From a bacterium (GTDB taxonomy: Bacteria > Desulfobacterota > Binatia > HRBIN30 > CADEER01), in NCBI GenBank assembly GCA_030430165.1, contig JAUIGL010000001.1, positions 62,001 through 126,000 of the forward strand: DNA of 64,000 nt, given 5' to 3'. Under the pieces are notes generated by a model that saw only the letters and a list, made by a program, of their open reading frames with translations, made no database searches and had not been told where the DNA came from. A program made the translations under genes and the position numbers. Positions 26,353 through 36,061 of this stretch are shown here, one piece after another; positions within the stretch are counted from its first letter, which is position 1; each line of letters opens with the position of its first letter.

Positions 26353-28146
26353 TCAGGTGCGCCAATCGAGCTCGCGCTCGGGGGTGTAGCTACAGAAGGT
26401 GCCGGTGCGGACGGCGACCGACAGGTGGCGGCCGAGTGCCTCGTGGGCCTCGTCGATCTTGCGAATCGCGCTGCGAATGCGCCAGGTGACGGCCGAGCGG
26501 GCGCGTTCCACGGGGTCCTTCAGCTTGCGTGGTCGCCCGCCGATTCCGAGGTCGCGGCCGACGTGCTCGAGCAGCGTCTCGAGCTCGATCTGCGCCGCCT
26601 CGCGCCGGCCTTCGTCCTGGTTCGTGCTCGCTTCCGCGACGGCCTCGCGGAGCTCTTCGATGCGAGCTCGGTAGGCGGCGAGCGCGCTCGAATCGATCGC
26701 CTCATCGGCGCCGCCGGCGACCGGGCTGGCGTCGCCGCTTGCCATCAGCTCGGTGCAGTGTACCTCTTGGTTGGGGCGTCGTAGCAACGTTGCGATGTCA
26801 CCCATGCCCTTGAGATGCGGCAGGTGAACGTCGCGCCCGTCGAAGCTCAGCTGCCACAGCGAACCCACCTGGCGAAAGGCGCGCAGCTCGCGGACCGGCT
26901 CGATCGGTGTCGACACGTCGAGGCCGAGCCCCGATGCCGCCGCCCGCAGCCCGTCGATCAGTCGTTGTTCGTCGGCGCGCCGCCGAAACGGGTTGACGTG
27001 ACAGACCCAGCGCAGCGCTTCGCCCGGCTCGGCGTCGCGACCGCCGAGAATCTTGCGGCCGAAGAGCTCGAGGTAGAGGTCGAGATGCTCCCTCGCTCGT
27101 TCGGGTTGCTCGGTCGCCTGGTAGGCGACGGCGAGGTAGGCCGGTGTGTCGACGGTCGTGTCGATCGGACAGCGTGTCTGGTGGGTGAGGATCTCCCGGT
27201 AGTTCTCTTCGCTGAACGCGACGACGCCGCCGAACGCGTAGTACCACGGGTCGTGGTAGGGATTGAGGTCCACCGCGCGATCGAACGTCGCGCGCGCCTC
27301 GTCGATCCGGCCGAGATAGGCGAGCGACATGGCGATCTGGACGAGGCAGTCGGCGTCGTTGGAGTTGAGGGTGAGCGAGCGGTCGATGTGCTGCTCGGCT
27401 CGTTCGAACTGGCGTCGGAACAGCAGCACGCGCCCGAGAACCATGTGCGCGAAATGGTCGTTGTCGTCGAGCGCGACCGCGCGCGAGGCGTGCTCGTAGG
27501 CCTGGCATTCGTTGTCGTCCCAGCGGCTCCACAGCTGACAGCTCCACTCGTTGAAGTACGAGAGCGACAGTCCGAGATGCGCGCGCGCGAAGTTCGGGTC
27601 GCGTTGCAGCGCCTCGTTGAAGTACTCGCGGGCTCGTTCGTCGGCCGACAGTGTTCCCGCCCGCAACTGATCGAAACCGCGAAGCCAACAGTCGTAGACC
27701 TCGAGCTCGCTGGTGGCCTTGCGGCGCGCCTGGGCGAGACGGTTGGCGTGGATTCGACTCGACAGCGCTCCGACCACCTTGGCGACGATCTCGTCCTGTA
27801 CTTCGAATAGCTCGGCCAGTGGCGTGTCGAATCGACCCGACCAAGCCACCCGGCCGTCCTCGGCTCGGAAGAGCTGCGCGGTGAGTCGCAGGGTATCAGC
27901 ATCCCGCCGTATGCTGCCTTTGAGAAGGTAGTCCACCTTTGGCGCGGCGCCGCCGGTTGGCGCGGCTTCGCCGAGGGATTCGGCGGTTCGCGGGGCAAAG
28001 ACGAACAGCTCGGGGAACCGCGACAGATCGGTGATGAGATCGTCGACGAAGCCACGCGAGAAGTAGTCCTGCGCCGAGTCGTCCGACAGGCTCTCGAACG
28101 GCAAGACCGCCAACGAAGCAGTCGCTTGCTGTGCGACCGAATCCAT
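26353..28146 (-). CDS. TolB-like/TPR regulatory protein with C-terminal regulator module
   Basis: A 597-residue soluble protein. Residues 10-135 resemble the TolB/FlgO-like domain that follows the catalytic part of many adenylate cyclases (LAVLPFESLSDDSAQDYFSRGFVDDLITDLSRF cannot be missed in that family). Residues about 150-390 are TPR-like repeats (EYFNEALQRDPNFARAHLGL, AFDRAVDLNPYHDPWY). The last 170 residues, from WQLSFDGRDVHLPHLKGMGDIATLL to GRHLSVAVRTGTFCSYTP, match a C-terminal module seen in large regulatory ATPases. No cyclase or winged-helix domain precedes them. Probably a scaffold or ligand-binding regulator. Divergent from the AsmA-like gene. Confidence 0.7.
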   Translation of the reverse strand: MDSVAQQATASLAVLPFESLSDDSAQDYFSRGFVDDLITDLSRFPELFVFAPRTAESLGEAAPTGGAAPKVDYLLKGSIRRDADTLRLTAQLFRAEDGRVAWSGRFDTPLAELFEVQDEIVAKVVGALSSRIHANRLAQARRKATSELEVYDCWLRGFDQLRAGTLSADERAREYFNEALQRDPNFARAHLGLSLSYFNEWSCQLWSRWDDNECQAYEHASRAVALDDNDHFAHMVLGRVLLFRRQFERAEQHIDRSLTLNSNDADCLVQIAMSLAYLGRIDEARATFDRAVDLNPYHDPWYYAFGGVVAFSEENYREILTHQTRCPIDTTVDTPAYLAVAYQATEQPERAREHLDLYLELFGRKILGGRDAEPGEALRWVCHVNPFRRRADEQRLIDGLRAAASGLGLDVSTPIEPVRELRAFRQVGSLWQLSFDGRDVHLPHLKGMGDIATLLRRPNQEVHCTELMASGDASPVAGGADEAIDSSALAAYRARIEELREAVAEASTNQDEGRREAAQIELETLLEHVGRDLGIGGRPRKLKDPVERARSAVTWRIRSAIRKIDEAHEALGRHLSVAVRTGTFCSYTPERELDWRT

Positions 28147-28359
28147 TTTTCTCCACTAGCACATTGCTGGGCAGGAGTCCCCGGTCGCGTCCGGCCGCAC
28201 CGGGTCTCCCCGGGCCGTTGACCTGACGTGGCATCTGCGTCCGAGTACGGTCCGACCGGGGAGTCCCTTTCCGTTCGCCAAAGTGGCAGTCTGGAGCCGG
28301 TTCTGTATGTTGCCGTGGCTTCGCCGTGTGGGCGGATGCCGGCGGTGAGAGATGGTCGT

Positions 28360-30303
28360 ATGCGAGCAGCCTTGAAGACTCTGGGCATTCTCTCGATCGT
28401 GTTGATCGGGGTCGTGGTGACGGTGCTCTACTTCGCCGACTTTCGTGCCTATCGTCACTTCGTCACCGACGAGCTGAGCGAGATCGTCGGTCGCCGGGTT
28501 CGCGTCGACGGAGCGGTCCAGCTGCGAATCGGTCGAGCCCTGCATCTCGTCGCCTACGACGTCGGGGTTGCCAACTCTGCTTGGGGCAGCCGTTTGGAGA
28601 TGGCGGGCGCCGAGCGTGTCGTCGTGTCGCTGCCGCTGTTGCCGCTGCTGCGGGGGGAGATCGGCATCGCCGCCGTGGTCATCGAGGGCGCGGATGTGTT
28701 GGTCGAGTGGGACTTGAGTGGCAGGGGGAATTGGCAGATCGAGCGACCCCGGTCGGATGGTGCCGGCAAGCGTGGTGGCGGCGGGTCGGTGCCGCGCATC
28801 GAGCGCATCCAGGTGCGCGACTCCCGCTTTGCCTATCGGCCCGCGAGCGCCGACCAGGCGACGGTGCTGCAGGTCGAGCAGCTCGATCTGCGGTCGTTTG
28901 CCGCCGGATCGTCGCCGAAGTTTGCGGCTACGGTGGCGATGACCGGAGCCCGATTGGTGGCCTCCGGCGACGCGAGTCCGCTCCGTTCCTGGTTCTCGGA
29001 GGAGGGTTCGCCCGAGCTGCGGGCGCAGGTCGAGTTGCAAGCAGCGAAGCCATCGTCGATTGCCACGACCCTGGGCATCGAGCTGCCGCCGCGGTTTCCC
29101 GCGGTGAACCTGGCCGGCCAGTTGTCGGCGACGCGCCAGACCCTCGAGGCTGACGGCATCGACGCGCGGCTCGGCGGCAGTGACTTGAGCGGACAACTGT
29201 CGCTGTCGCGCGCGGAGGACCGCCCTCGGGTGAAGGCGGCGCTGCGCTCCGATCGTCTCGATCTCGAGGAGCTGTTTCCCGGCGGTTCGGAGCGATTGGT
29301 CGCGGACGACGAGCACCGTTCGGGCGATGCGGCGCCACTGCCGTGGGGGAGTCTGTCGCTCGCCAACCTCGACCTGTCGATCGAGGTCGAATCGCTGGGG
29401 TTGCACACCGGCGGTGATCTCGAAGGTGTTCTGTTGCAGGTTCGGCTGGAAGACGGGGAGCTCGATTTGCGCTCGCACACGACCCGGGGCGGACAAGAAA
29501 AGATCGCCATCGAGTTGGCGGCCGACCAAAAGACCGAAAGGGCGGATCTGGGTGTACGCGCGAGAGAGATCCCGATGGAGAACCTGTTCGGGCAAGGAAC
29601 GGTTCGTCAGGCGAAGGCGACGGCCGATATCCGGTTGTCGGGAGTCGGCCCCAGTATCGATACGGTTCGCCGCACGCTCGCCGGAGAGATTCGCATCGAT
29701 GTGGGACGCGGCACGTTCAGCGAACCCTTCCTCGACCGCATCTCCGGCGACATCGTCGGGCAGCTGATCGATCTCGTGAATCCAGTCGATTGGCAGAGCG
29801 GGCCGACCCAGTTCATCTGCGGCGTGGTGCGCGGCAAGGTCGACAAGGGAATCATCGAGTTCCCGACCGGGCTGGCGATGGAGACCGAGAACGTCAGGAT
29901 TCTCGGCGCCGGGTCTGTCGATGCGACTACGACGGAGATCGACCTGGCTTTCCGCTCGGATCCGAAGGGGGTGACCGGGATCAGCGTCACCTCGGTGGTG
30001 GACAAGCTGATCCGCCTCCGCGGCACGCTTGCCGATCCGAAAGTGCGCATCGATCCGATGGGAACCGCCGGCGCCGCGATTCGGGTCGGCGGTGCGGTGA
30101 TGACCGGCGGACTCTCGCTCCTCGGCGAGGGGCTCCTGCGCTACGATCCCGACGATCACTCACCGTGCCAGATCGCCAAGGGGCTGACTCCCAAGAAGAA
30201 GTCGGTCGCCGGCGAGGTTGCCGACTCGGCTCGTACGGTTGGCGATGCCGTCGGCAAAGGTCTCGGCGCCGCCGGCGACGGCCTGAAACGCCTACTGCGC
30301 TGA
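28360..30303 (+). CDS. AsmA-family envelope protein
   Basis: A 647-residue protein with an N-terminal membrane anchor (LGILSIVLIGVVVTVLYF) followed by the AsmA-type sequence ELSEIVGRRVRVDGAVQLRIGRALHLVAYDVGVANSAWGS and a long beta-rich periplasmic body with a late conserved stretch around TFSEPFLDRISGDIVGQLIDLVNP. AsmA-like proteins form lipid-transfer bridges or affect outer-membrane assembly. The ATG at 28360 starts at the anchor; an ATG at 28336 would add eight residues. It ends 14 bases before the convergent alpha-E gene. Confidence 0.85.
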   Translation: MRAALKTLGILSIVLIGVVVTVLYFADFRAYRHFVTDELSEIVGRRVRVDGAVQLRIGRALHLVAYDVGVANSAWGSRLEMAGAERVVVSLPLLPLLRGEIGIAAVVIEGADVLVEWDLSGRGNWQIERPRSDGAGKRGGGGSVPRIERIQVRDSRFAYRPASADQATVLQVEQLDLRSFAAGSSPKFAATVAMTGARLVASGDASPLRSWFSEEGSPELRAQVELQAAKPSSIATTLGIELPPRFPAVNLAGQLSATRQTLEADGIDARLGGSDLSGQLSLSRAEDRPRVKAALRSDRLDLEELFPGGSERLVADDEHRSGDAAPLPWGSLSLANLDLSIEVESLGLHTGGDLEGVLLQVRLEDGELDLRSHTTRGGQEKIAIELAADQKTERADLGVRAREIPMENLFGQGTVRQAKATADIRLSGVGPSIDTVRRTLAGEIRIDVGRGTFSEPFLDRISGDIVGQLIDLVNPVDWQSGPTQFICGVVRGKVDKGIIEFPTGLAMETENVRILGAGSVDATTTEIDLAFRSDPKGVTGISVTSVVDKLIRLRGTLADPKVRIDPMGTAGAAIRVGGAVMTGGLSLLGEGLLRYDPDDHSPCQIAKGLTPKKKSVAGEVADSARTVGDAVGKGLGAAGDGLKRLLR

Positions 30304-30317
30304 TCGCAGAGATCGGC

Positions 30318-31304
30318 TCACTGGGTTTGGGTCGCGCCGTCTTCGGACAGGACGGCGCTGGAGAAGAACTGCCGTTCGACCGCCGCGCTGGCGTTCGCGA
30401 CCTGGTTGACGATCTCGGTCAGCATCTCGTGCAGACCCGCCGCGACCAAGCTCGCCTTGTCGTGCCCGGCGAGGACAACACGCAAGTCCTCGAGGATGAC
30501 CTCGGCTTCCGACGTCCGCCCCTGGAGTCCGCCGGCGTCCTGAATCCGCGACAGAAAGTTGAGAGCGCGCTCGACGTTGTGCCGAATCGATCTGGGGAAG
30601 GTGACGTCGAGCGCGAGGAAAGCGGCGACCGATGGGCCGTCGAAGCTACTCGCCGAGCGCTTGTGGAACGATTCGACGGCGGAGCAGGAGCGCAGGATCG
30701 CCAACCATTGGGCGGACTCGAGCGACGTCTCCGGTCCGGGGCCGGTCGGCCCGAGGCTGTGGTACTTCACGTCCATGATGCGGGCGACCTGCTGCGCCCG
30801 TTCGAGAGCGGTCCCCAGGCGCATGAAGTCGAACGCCTCGTCGTGCGACATCGTCGTCAGGCACAGGCCGTGGAACAGCATGCTGGCGCTGGTGACGTGG
30901 GCGAAGAAGGCGTGCGCGTCGTCCTTGTAGATCTCGCGCGACTCGTCGCTCTGCAACCAGTGCCAAAGGTCGTTGATCGCCTCCCACATTTCGAGACTGA
31001 TGGTTTCGCGGATGGTGCGAGCGTTTTCCCGCGCCCAGTAGATCGAATTGCTCAGCGAGGTGGGGTTTCGCTCGTCCCAGACCAGGTACCCCTGGGTCGT
31101 GTCGGGGTCGGCGGATGCCCCTACGAGCTCGGCGAAGCGTTCGCCTTCGCCGACCACGGTCACCAGCGGCAGCCAATGCTGTTCCGCCGGTAGGTCGACG
31201 TCGAGGATGAACGCCAGATTGACGTCGATCAATCGGGCCAGCGTGTCGGCACGCTCGGAGTAACGGCTCAGCCAGAAGCAGCTCTCGGCGACTCGGGAGA
31301 TCAT
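30318..31304 (-). CDS. alpha-E domain protein
   Basis: A 328-residue all-helical protein. It begins [20 protein letters not shown], the hallmark of alpha-E (DUF403) proteins, and has [29 protein letters not shown] further on. These proteins are nearly always encoded next to circularly permuted ATP-grasp enzymes, as here: the start codon overlaps the stop of the ATP-grasp gene (ATGA). Literature comparisons place the pair in predicted peptide- or amide-forming systems; no product is established. Cytoplasmic. Confidence 0.9.
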   Translation of the reverse strand: MISRVAESCFWLSRYSERADTLARLIDVNLAFILDVDLPAEQHWLPLVTVVGEGERFAELVGASADPDTTQGYLVWDERNPTSLSNSIYWARENARTIRETISLEMWEAINDLWHWLQSDESREIYKDDAHAFFAHVTSASMLFHGLCLTTMSHDEAFDFMRLGTALERAQQVARIMDVKYHSLGPTGPGPETSLESAQWLAILRSCSAVESFHKRSASSFDGPSVAAFLALDVTFPRSIRHNVERALNFLSRIQDAGGLQGRTSEAEVILEDLRVVLAGHDKASLVAAGLHEMLTEIVNQVANASAAVERQFFSSAVLSEDGATQTQ

Positions 31305-32773
31305 CGTTTAGCCAGAATCCAGGTGTCTTTGGAGCCGCCGCCCTGGCTCGAGTTGACGACATACGACCCCTTGACGAGGGCGACGCGGGTCAGCCCGCCG
31401 GGAAGCACCCACGGCTGATCGCCGGTGACGACATAGGGGCGCAAGTCGACCCGTCTCGGCTCGACGTGGCCGGATACCGAGGTCGGGCAGGTCGACAGCT
31501 CGATCAGAGGTTGGGCGATGTAGTTTCGGGGGTTGCTGCGAATGCGCTCGGCGAATTCGGCGTGTTGCTTCTTGGTCGCCTTGGGCCCGACCAGCATTCC
31601 GTACCCGCCGGCTTCGTTGACGGCTTTGACGACCAGCTTGTCGAGGTTCTCCATCACGTACGCTCGGTCGTCGTCCCGTGCACAGACATAGGTCGTGACC
31701 TGACCGAGGATGGGGTCCTCGCCGAGGTAGAAGCGAATCAGATCGGGTACGAAGGGGTAGATCCCCTTGTCGTCGGCGACTCCGTTGCCGATGGCGTTGG
31801 CGAGGGCGACGTTGCCCTTGGCGTAGGCGCGAACCAACCCCGGAACCCCGAGCACGCTCGACGGGTTGAAGACTTCCGGATCGAGGAAAGCATCGTCGAT
31901 GCGCCGGTAGATGACGTCCACCCGGGCGGGGCCGCGAGTGGTCTTGGCGTACACCCGATCGTCGTCGACGAAGAGATCGCGACCTTCGACCAGGTCGCAT
32001 CCCATCCGCCGCGCCAGGAAACCGTGCTCGAAGTAGGCGGAGTTGAAGGAACCGGGAGTCAGGACCACTGCGTGGTGCTCGTCGGTCGACTCGGGGCGAA
32101 CTGCGGCGAGCGCCTTGCGCAGGCGCACCGGGTACTCCTCGACGCCGCGCACGCCGGCGTCGCGGAAGATCCTCGGGTAGACCCGCTTCATGACGGTGCG
32201 GTTCTCGAGGACGTAGGAGACTCCGGAGGGGGTTCGAGCGTTGTCCTCGAGGACGACGAAGGTGCCGTCGGGCTCGCGGATCAGGTCGATGCCGGCGATG
32301 TGGATGTAGACGCCCTTGGGTGGGCGAACCCCGCGCAGCTGGCGCAGGTAGCCGCTCGCTCCTTCGACCATGAACGCCGGTACAACGCCCTCGGCGATCG
32401 CCCGTTGGTCGCCGTACACGTCCGTCAAAAACGCGTTGAGCGCGGTGACCCTCTGCTTGAGGCCGGTCTCGACCCGCCGCCAATCCGACGCCGGGATGAT
32501 TCGCGGGATGAGGTCGAACGGGAAGATCTTCTCCGAGCCGCGCTGGTCGGAGTAGACGGCGAAGGTGACGCCTCCCTTGAAGAAGTTTGCGTCCGCGACT
32601 TTGCGCCGCCGCGCGAACTCGCGCTTGCCGATCCGGTCGAGCTGCTCGACTACCGATCGGACCTGCGGCCGGAGCTCGCCGCTGGGCTCGTAGAATTCGT
32701 CAAAGGTTCCGGGAAGTGTTTGATAATCCTCGAACAGGGGGTGGCCGGGTTGTTCACCGCTTGCGCTGCTCAC
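31301..32773 (-). CDS. circularly permuted type 2 ATP-grasp protein
   Basis: A 490-residue enzyme with family landmarks [10 protein letters not shown]-like [60 protein letters not shown] and a closing [13 protein letters not shown]. Circularly permuted ATP-grasp proteins join a carboxylate to an amine at the cost of ATP. I chose GTG 32773 because cggag lies seven bases upstream and the family sequence begins soon after ([17 protein letters not shown]); the frame continues to 33025 but that part is Arg/Pro-rich and unlike the family. Coupled by overlap to the alpha-E gene. Confidence 0.88.
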   Translation of the reverse strand: MSSASGEQPGHPLFEDYQTLPGTFDEFYEPSGELRPQVRSVVEQLDRIGKREFARRRKVADANFFKGGVTFAVYSDQRGSEKIFPFDLIPRIIPASDWRRVETGLKQRVTALNAFLTDVYGDQRAIAEGVVPAFMVEGASGYLRQLRGVRPPKGVYIHIAGIDLIREPDGTFVVLEDNARTPSGVSYVLENRTVMKRVYPRIFRDAGVRGVEEYPVRLRKALAAVRPESTDEHHAVVLTPGSFNSAYFEHGFLARRMGCDLVEGRDLFVDDDRVYAKTTRGPARVDVIYRRIDDAFLDPEVFNPSSVLGVPGLVRAYAKGNVALANAIGNGVADDKGIYPFVPDLIRFYLGEDPILGQVTTYVCARDDDRAYVMENLDKLVVKAVNEAGGYGMLVGPKATKKQHAEFAERIRSNPRNYIAQPLIELSTCPTSVSGHVEPRRVDLRPYVVTGDQPWVLPGGLTRVALVKGSYVVNSSQGGGSKDTWILAKR

Positions 32774-33112
32774 TCGAGTCTCCGTGTCTGATCGGGCGGT
32801 GGCGATCTTTTCCGCCCGCGCGACGGAGAATGCGCTTTCACGCCTTTCGTTACAAGGGAGACCGGGCGGTGGCGCCCCTCGCCTAGAAGGTTGGGTGGCG
32901 CGCGCGATAAGAAAAGCCGATGGCGTGCCCGATTTTTCCGGGGTAGGCGCGCAACTATCGGGCGGGAGGGATAGCCAGGGATCCGCGCCCGGCGTAAGGT
33001 GACGCCAGCTCACCCCGTCGCGCAATGTCCGCGATCTCGGAGGCAGACCTTCTTCTCTCCTCCAACGGGTCGGCTAGCCGACGAAGGTCCGGCGGACGGA
33101 GAGGTAGATCGT
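32774..33112. other. noncoding region between divergent genes
   Basis: About 340 bases separate the ATP-grasp gene (minus) from the radical-SAM gene (plus). It contains two copies of gggcggtggcg (near 32795 and 32864), an AT-richer patch around 32903-32936, and a short inverted repeat GGTGA-N7-TCACC at 32998-33014. A ggagaggt ribosome site lies just before 33113. I see no convincing gene or terminator; it presumably holds the two divergent promoters. Confidence 0.5.
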
Positions 33113-34807
33113 ATGAGTGGAAGTGGCGGCGCGTCGAAACGAACCTTCCAGGTTGTCCTCGTCAAACCGTCGCACTACGACGACGACGGCTACGTGATTC
33201 AATGGTCGCGATCGACGATTCCGTCGAACAGCCTCGCCACGCTCTACGGTCTGGTTCTCGACGCCGACGCTCGCAAGGTGCTCGGCGACGACGTCGACAT
33301 CGCGGTCACGGCATTCGACGAGACCAATACGCGTGTCAGGCCCAAGGAGATCATCGAGACGGTCCGGGCGGCGACGGCCGGGGGTCTGGTGGCGATGGTC
33401 GGTGTCCAATCGAACCAGTACCCGCGCGCGCTCGATCTGGCGGGCGAGCTCCGCGAAGCGGGGATCCAGGTCTGCATCGGCGGCTTTCACGTGAGCGGCT
33501 GCCTTTCGATGCTGCCGGAGCTACCTGCCGATCTCCAAGCGGCGATGGATCTCGGCGTGTCGCTCTTCGCCGGCGAGCTCGAGGGGAGACTCGACCTTTT
33601 GCTGCAGGCGGCGGTGCGCGGCGAGATGAAGCCCCTCTACAATTACATGAACGACCTGCAGTGCCTCGAAGGGGCGGCGGTGCCGTACTTGCCGGCGGAC
33701 ATCATCGATCGCCGAACCGGCTCCCGCACCAGCTTCGACGCCGGGCGGGGCTGTCCGTTCCAGTGCAGCTTCTGCACCATCATCAACGTCCAGGGGAGGA
33801 AGTCCCGCTCGCGCACGCCCGAGGACGTCGAGCGTCTGGTGCGCATGAATCTCGAGCAGGGCGTCACCAACTACTTCATCACCGACGACAACTTCGCGCG
33901 CAACAAAGAGTGGGAGCCGATCTTCGATCGCATCATTCGCCTGCGCGAAGTCGACGGGATTCCGATTCGCCTGATCATCCAGGTCGACACTCTTTGCCAC
34001 CGGATTCCCCGCTTCGTCGAGAAAGCGGGGCGCGCCGGAGTCGACCGCGTCTTCATCGGCCTCGAAAACATCAACCCGGAGTCGCTCAAGGGGGCGCAAA
34101 AGAGGCAGAATCGCATCGGTGAGTACCGGGAGATGCTGGACGCATGGCACGGCGTCGGCGCGGTGACGATCGCCGGCTACATTCTCGGCTTCCCCGCCGA
34201 TACACCGGAATCGATCCTGCGCGACATCGAGACGATCCAGCGCGAGCTACCCATCGACCTGCTCGAGTTCTTCATCTTGACGCCGCTTCCCGGGTCGCAG
34301 GACCATCGCGAGCTGTACGACAAGGGCGTCGCGATGGACCCGGACATGAACAACTACGACTTGAGTCACGTCACCACCGCACACGCGCAAATGTCGAAAG
34401 AGGAGTGGCAGGACATCTATCATCGCGCGTGGGACGCGTACTACTCGCTCGAGCACGCCGAGCGGGTCATTCGACGCGCCAAAGAATGGGGCTACTCTCC
34501 CCGCAACATGATGATGAAGCTCTTCTCTTTCCACTACTGTGCCAGCGTCGAGCGGGTGCACCCGCTCGAGGGCGGGATCCTCAGACTCAAGTATCGTCAC
34601 GACCGGCGCTCCGGGTTGCCGATCGAGAGTCCGCTGGCTTTCTACCCGCGGTACCTCTGGACCACGGTGCGTAGCTTCGTCGGCGCAGCGAGCCTCTTCG
34701 CTCGCTACTATCGCGTGCTCAGGCGGGTCGAGCGATCCTTCCAGGCCGAGGTGCCGCACCGCGCCGGTGAGAAGCTCGGCGGCCAGGTCGCGGTCCTGCC
34801 GGACTGA
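33113..34807 (+). CDS. B12-binding-domain radical SAM protein
   Basis: A 564-residue protein. The first 170 residues form a cobalamin-binding-like Rossmann domain (VVLVKPSHYDDDGYVI, VAMVGVQSNQYPRALDLAGELREAGIQVCIGGFH), though the DxHxxG cobalamin-His motif is not clearly seen. The radical-SAM cluster motif is C214-x3-C218-x2-C221 (GRGCPFQCSFC), followed by TDDNFARNKEWEPIFDR and FIGLENINPESL typical of the B12-radical-SAM group. Such enzymes often methylate or rearrange lipids, hopanoids or small natural products. A ggagaggt site precedes ATG 33113. Stands alone; substrate unknown. Confidence 0.88.
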   Translation: MSGSGGASKRTFQVVLVKPSHYDDDGYVIQWSRSTIPSNSLATLYGLVLDADARKVLGDDVDIAVTAFDETNTRVRPKEIIETVRAATAGGLVAMVGVQSNQYPRALDLAGELREAGIQVCIGGFHVSGCLSMLPELPADLQAAMDLGVSLFAGELEGRLDLLLQAAVRGEMKPLYNYMNDLQCLEGAAVPYLPADIIDRRTGSRTSFDAGRGCPFQCSFCTIINVQGRKSRSRTPEDVERLVRMNLEQGVTNYFITDDNFARNKEWEPIFDRIIRLREVDGIPIRLIIQVDTLCHRIPRFVEKAGRAGVDRVFIGLENINPESLKGAQKRQNRIGEYREMLDAWHGVGAVTIAGYILGFPADTPESILRDIETIQRELPIDLLEFFILTPLPGSQDHRELYDKGVAMDPDMNNYDLSHVTTAHAQMSKEEWQDIYHRAWDAYYSLEHAERVIRRAKEWGYSPRNMMMKLFSFHYCASVERVHPLEGGILRLKYRHDRRSGLPIESPLAFYPRYLWTTVRSFVGAASLFARYYRVLRRVERSFQAEVPHRAGEKLGGQVAVLPD

Positions 34808-35011
34808 TATTCGATCGACCGGGCTCCACGCCGCGCTTCTGTTCGATAGCTCGAGCGGCGCCAGCTGGCCGGGTCGTCCTGCCGTTGACCGCTGGCGGGA
34901 TCGGAGGTTAAGAGGACGGCTGCTCGGCCCGAGCGCCGATCTCACGACTGCTGGTCGGGCGGGGAGCTGAAGTGGTCAGCTCTGCGCCCCGACTCAGAAA
35001 GGGGCGTCCCG

Positions 35012-35374
35012 ATGAAGACTACGATGGTTGTGCTCTCCAGTTTGGTTGTGCTCTTGCTCGCCGCTTCCACTGCCGGGGCGCAGGACGAGCTGATCCGCGC
35101 CTACGAGCGACCTGGCGAGTTCTTTCTCGACGGGCCGATGCGCAAGATGGTCGCCCATGTGAAGTCGCCCAAGCACTTCCGGCTTTGTATCGCCAAGGGC
35201 GAGCCGGCGGTCCCAGTCATCGTCGAGTACGACAAGGACGAGCACGAAGTTCAGCCTGGCGACTGCTTCGATTTCGAGGCGTCGAAGGTGTGGGTCAAGC
35301 AGGGCAAACCGCTGAGTGAGCGCGCGGTGGACGAGGGCTACATCGTCACCGGGACTTTGCACAAAGTGAAATGA
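35012..35374 (+). CDS. small exported protein of unknown function
   Basis: A 120-residue protein with a signal peptide (MKTTMVVLSSLVVLLLAASTAGAQ) and a mature part of about 97 residues. Two cysteines (FRLCIAKG and GDCFDFEA) could form a disulphide in the periplasm. It looks like a small beta-rich binding domain; I do not recognise the family. A gaaagggg site lies before the ATG. A possible upstream promoter with TTGACC at 34885-34890 is weak. The next exported small protein follows 140 bases later. Confidence 0.65.
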   Translation: MKTTMVVLSSLVVLLLAASTAGAQDELIRAYERPGEFFLDGPMRKMVAHVKSPKHFRLCIAKGEPAVPVIVEYDKDEHEVQPGDCFDFEASKVWVKQGKPLSERAVDEGYIVTGTLHKVK

Positions 35375-35514
35375 GGCAGTGCCTCCGGGGGGGCGGGCGG
35401 TCGAGCGTCCGCGAGCCGTTCCCAGCCCGGAGTTTTTGGTTTCGATTCGATCGTGGTATCGCGGTTCGCAAACGGGGGAGACGCACGGGACGCGTTCCTC
35501 GAGAGGAGGAGTCG

Positions 35515-35949
35515 ATGCGACAGACAAGCTTGGTGATGGTTTTGGGCGTTCTCTGCCTGATCGGCAGCGGCCTGGGGGATGGATTCGTAGTCGGCCAGGC
35601 GCACGCCGGCGACGCGATGCCGGCGGAGAGCGAGAACGACGCACAACGCCGCATCCTGATGAAGGCGATGCAGGGCAGCGTCGACACCATCCGCACTGTC
35701 TTGACCGCCGACCAGGGCGGCCAGCGCACCGGGATCGCCAAGCGGGTCGCCTTCGAGCTCCACGACGAAGCGAAACGAGCCGCCAAGGTGCCGCCTGAGG
35801 GCAACACCGAGTTCGCCAAGGCGGCGATGCAGTTGTCCGAAGACGCGGGCGCCTTGTCGCGAGTGCAGGGCGACTCCCTCGACTTCGAGGACCCGGCGGC
35901 AAAGGTCTTCAAGAGCTGGGAAGCGCTGAAGAAGGCCAATACCCCCTGA
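35515..35949 (+). CDS. exported helical protein of unknown function
   Basis: A 144-residue protein with signal peptide (LVMVLGVLCLIGSGLGDGF ... AHAGD). The mature part is predicted all helical (AQRRILMKAMQGSVDTIRTVL ... AKRVAFELHDEAKRAAKV), with a four-helix-bundle feel like cytochrome c-prime relatives, but there is no CxxCH haem motif. The start is fixed by gaggagga just before ATG 35515. Its neighbour upstream is also a small exported protein. Function unknown. Confidence 0.65.
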   Translation: MRQTSLVMVLGVLCLIGSGLGDGFVVGQAHAGDAMPAESENDAQRRILMKAMQGSVDTIRTVLTADQGGQRTGIAKRVAFELHDEAKRAAKVPPEGNTEFAKAAMQLSEDAGALSRVQGDSLDFEDPAAKVFKSWEALKKANTP

Positions 35950-36061
35950 GCGATTGCGGCCGGCGCAGTGGGGCGGTTGAGAACCAGGCGCGGCTCGACG
36001 CGATGAAACTCGACCTCGGTTCGCCTTCCCCGCTGCGCCGTCCTGCCGCGGTCTTCCCAGG

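Noticed and set aside
32998-33014. GGTGACGCC word with GGTGA-N7-TCACC symmetry before the radical-SAM gene
   Set aside because: Resembles the tandem operator but lacks the second unit, the 21-bp spacing and the TTGACC/TACGGT promoter.
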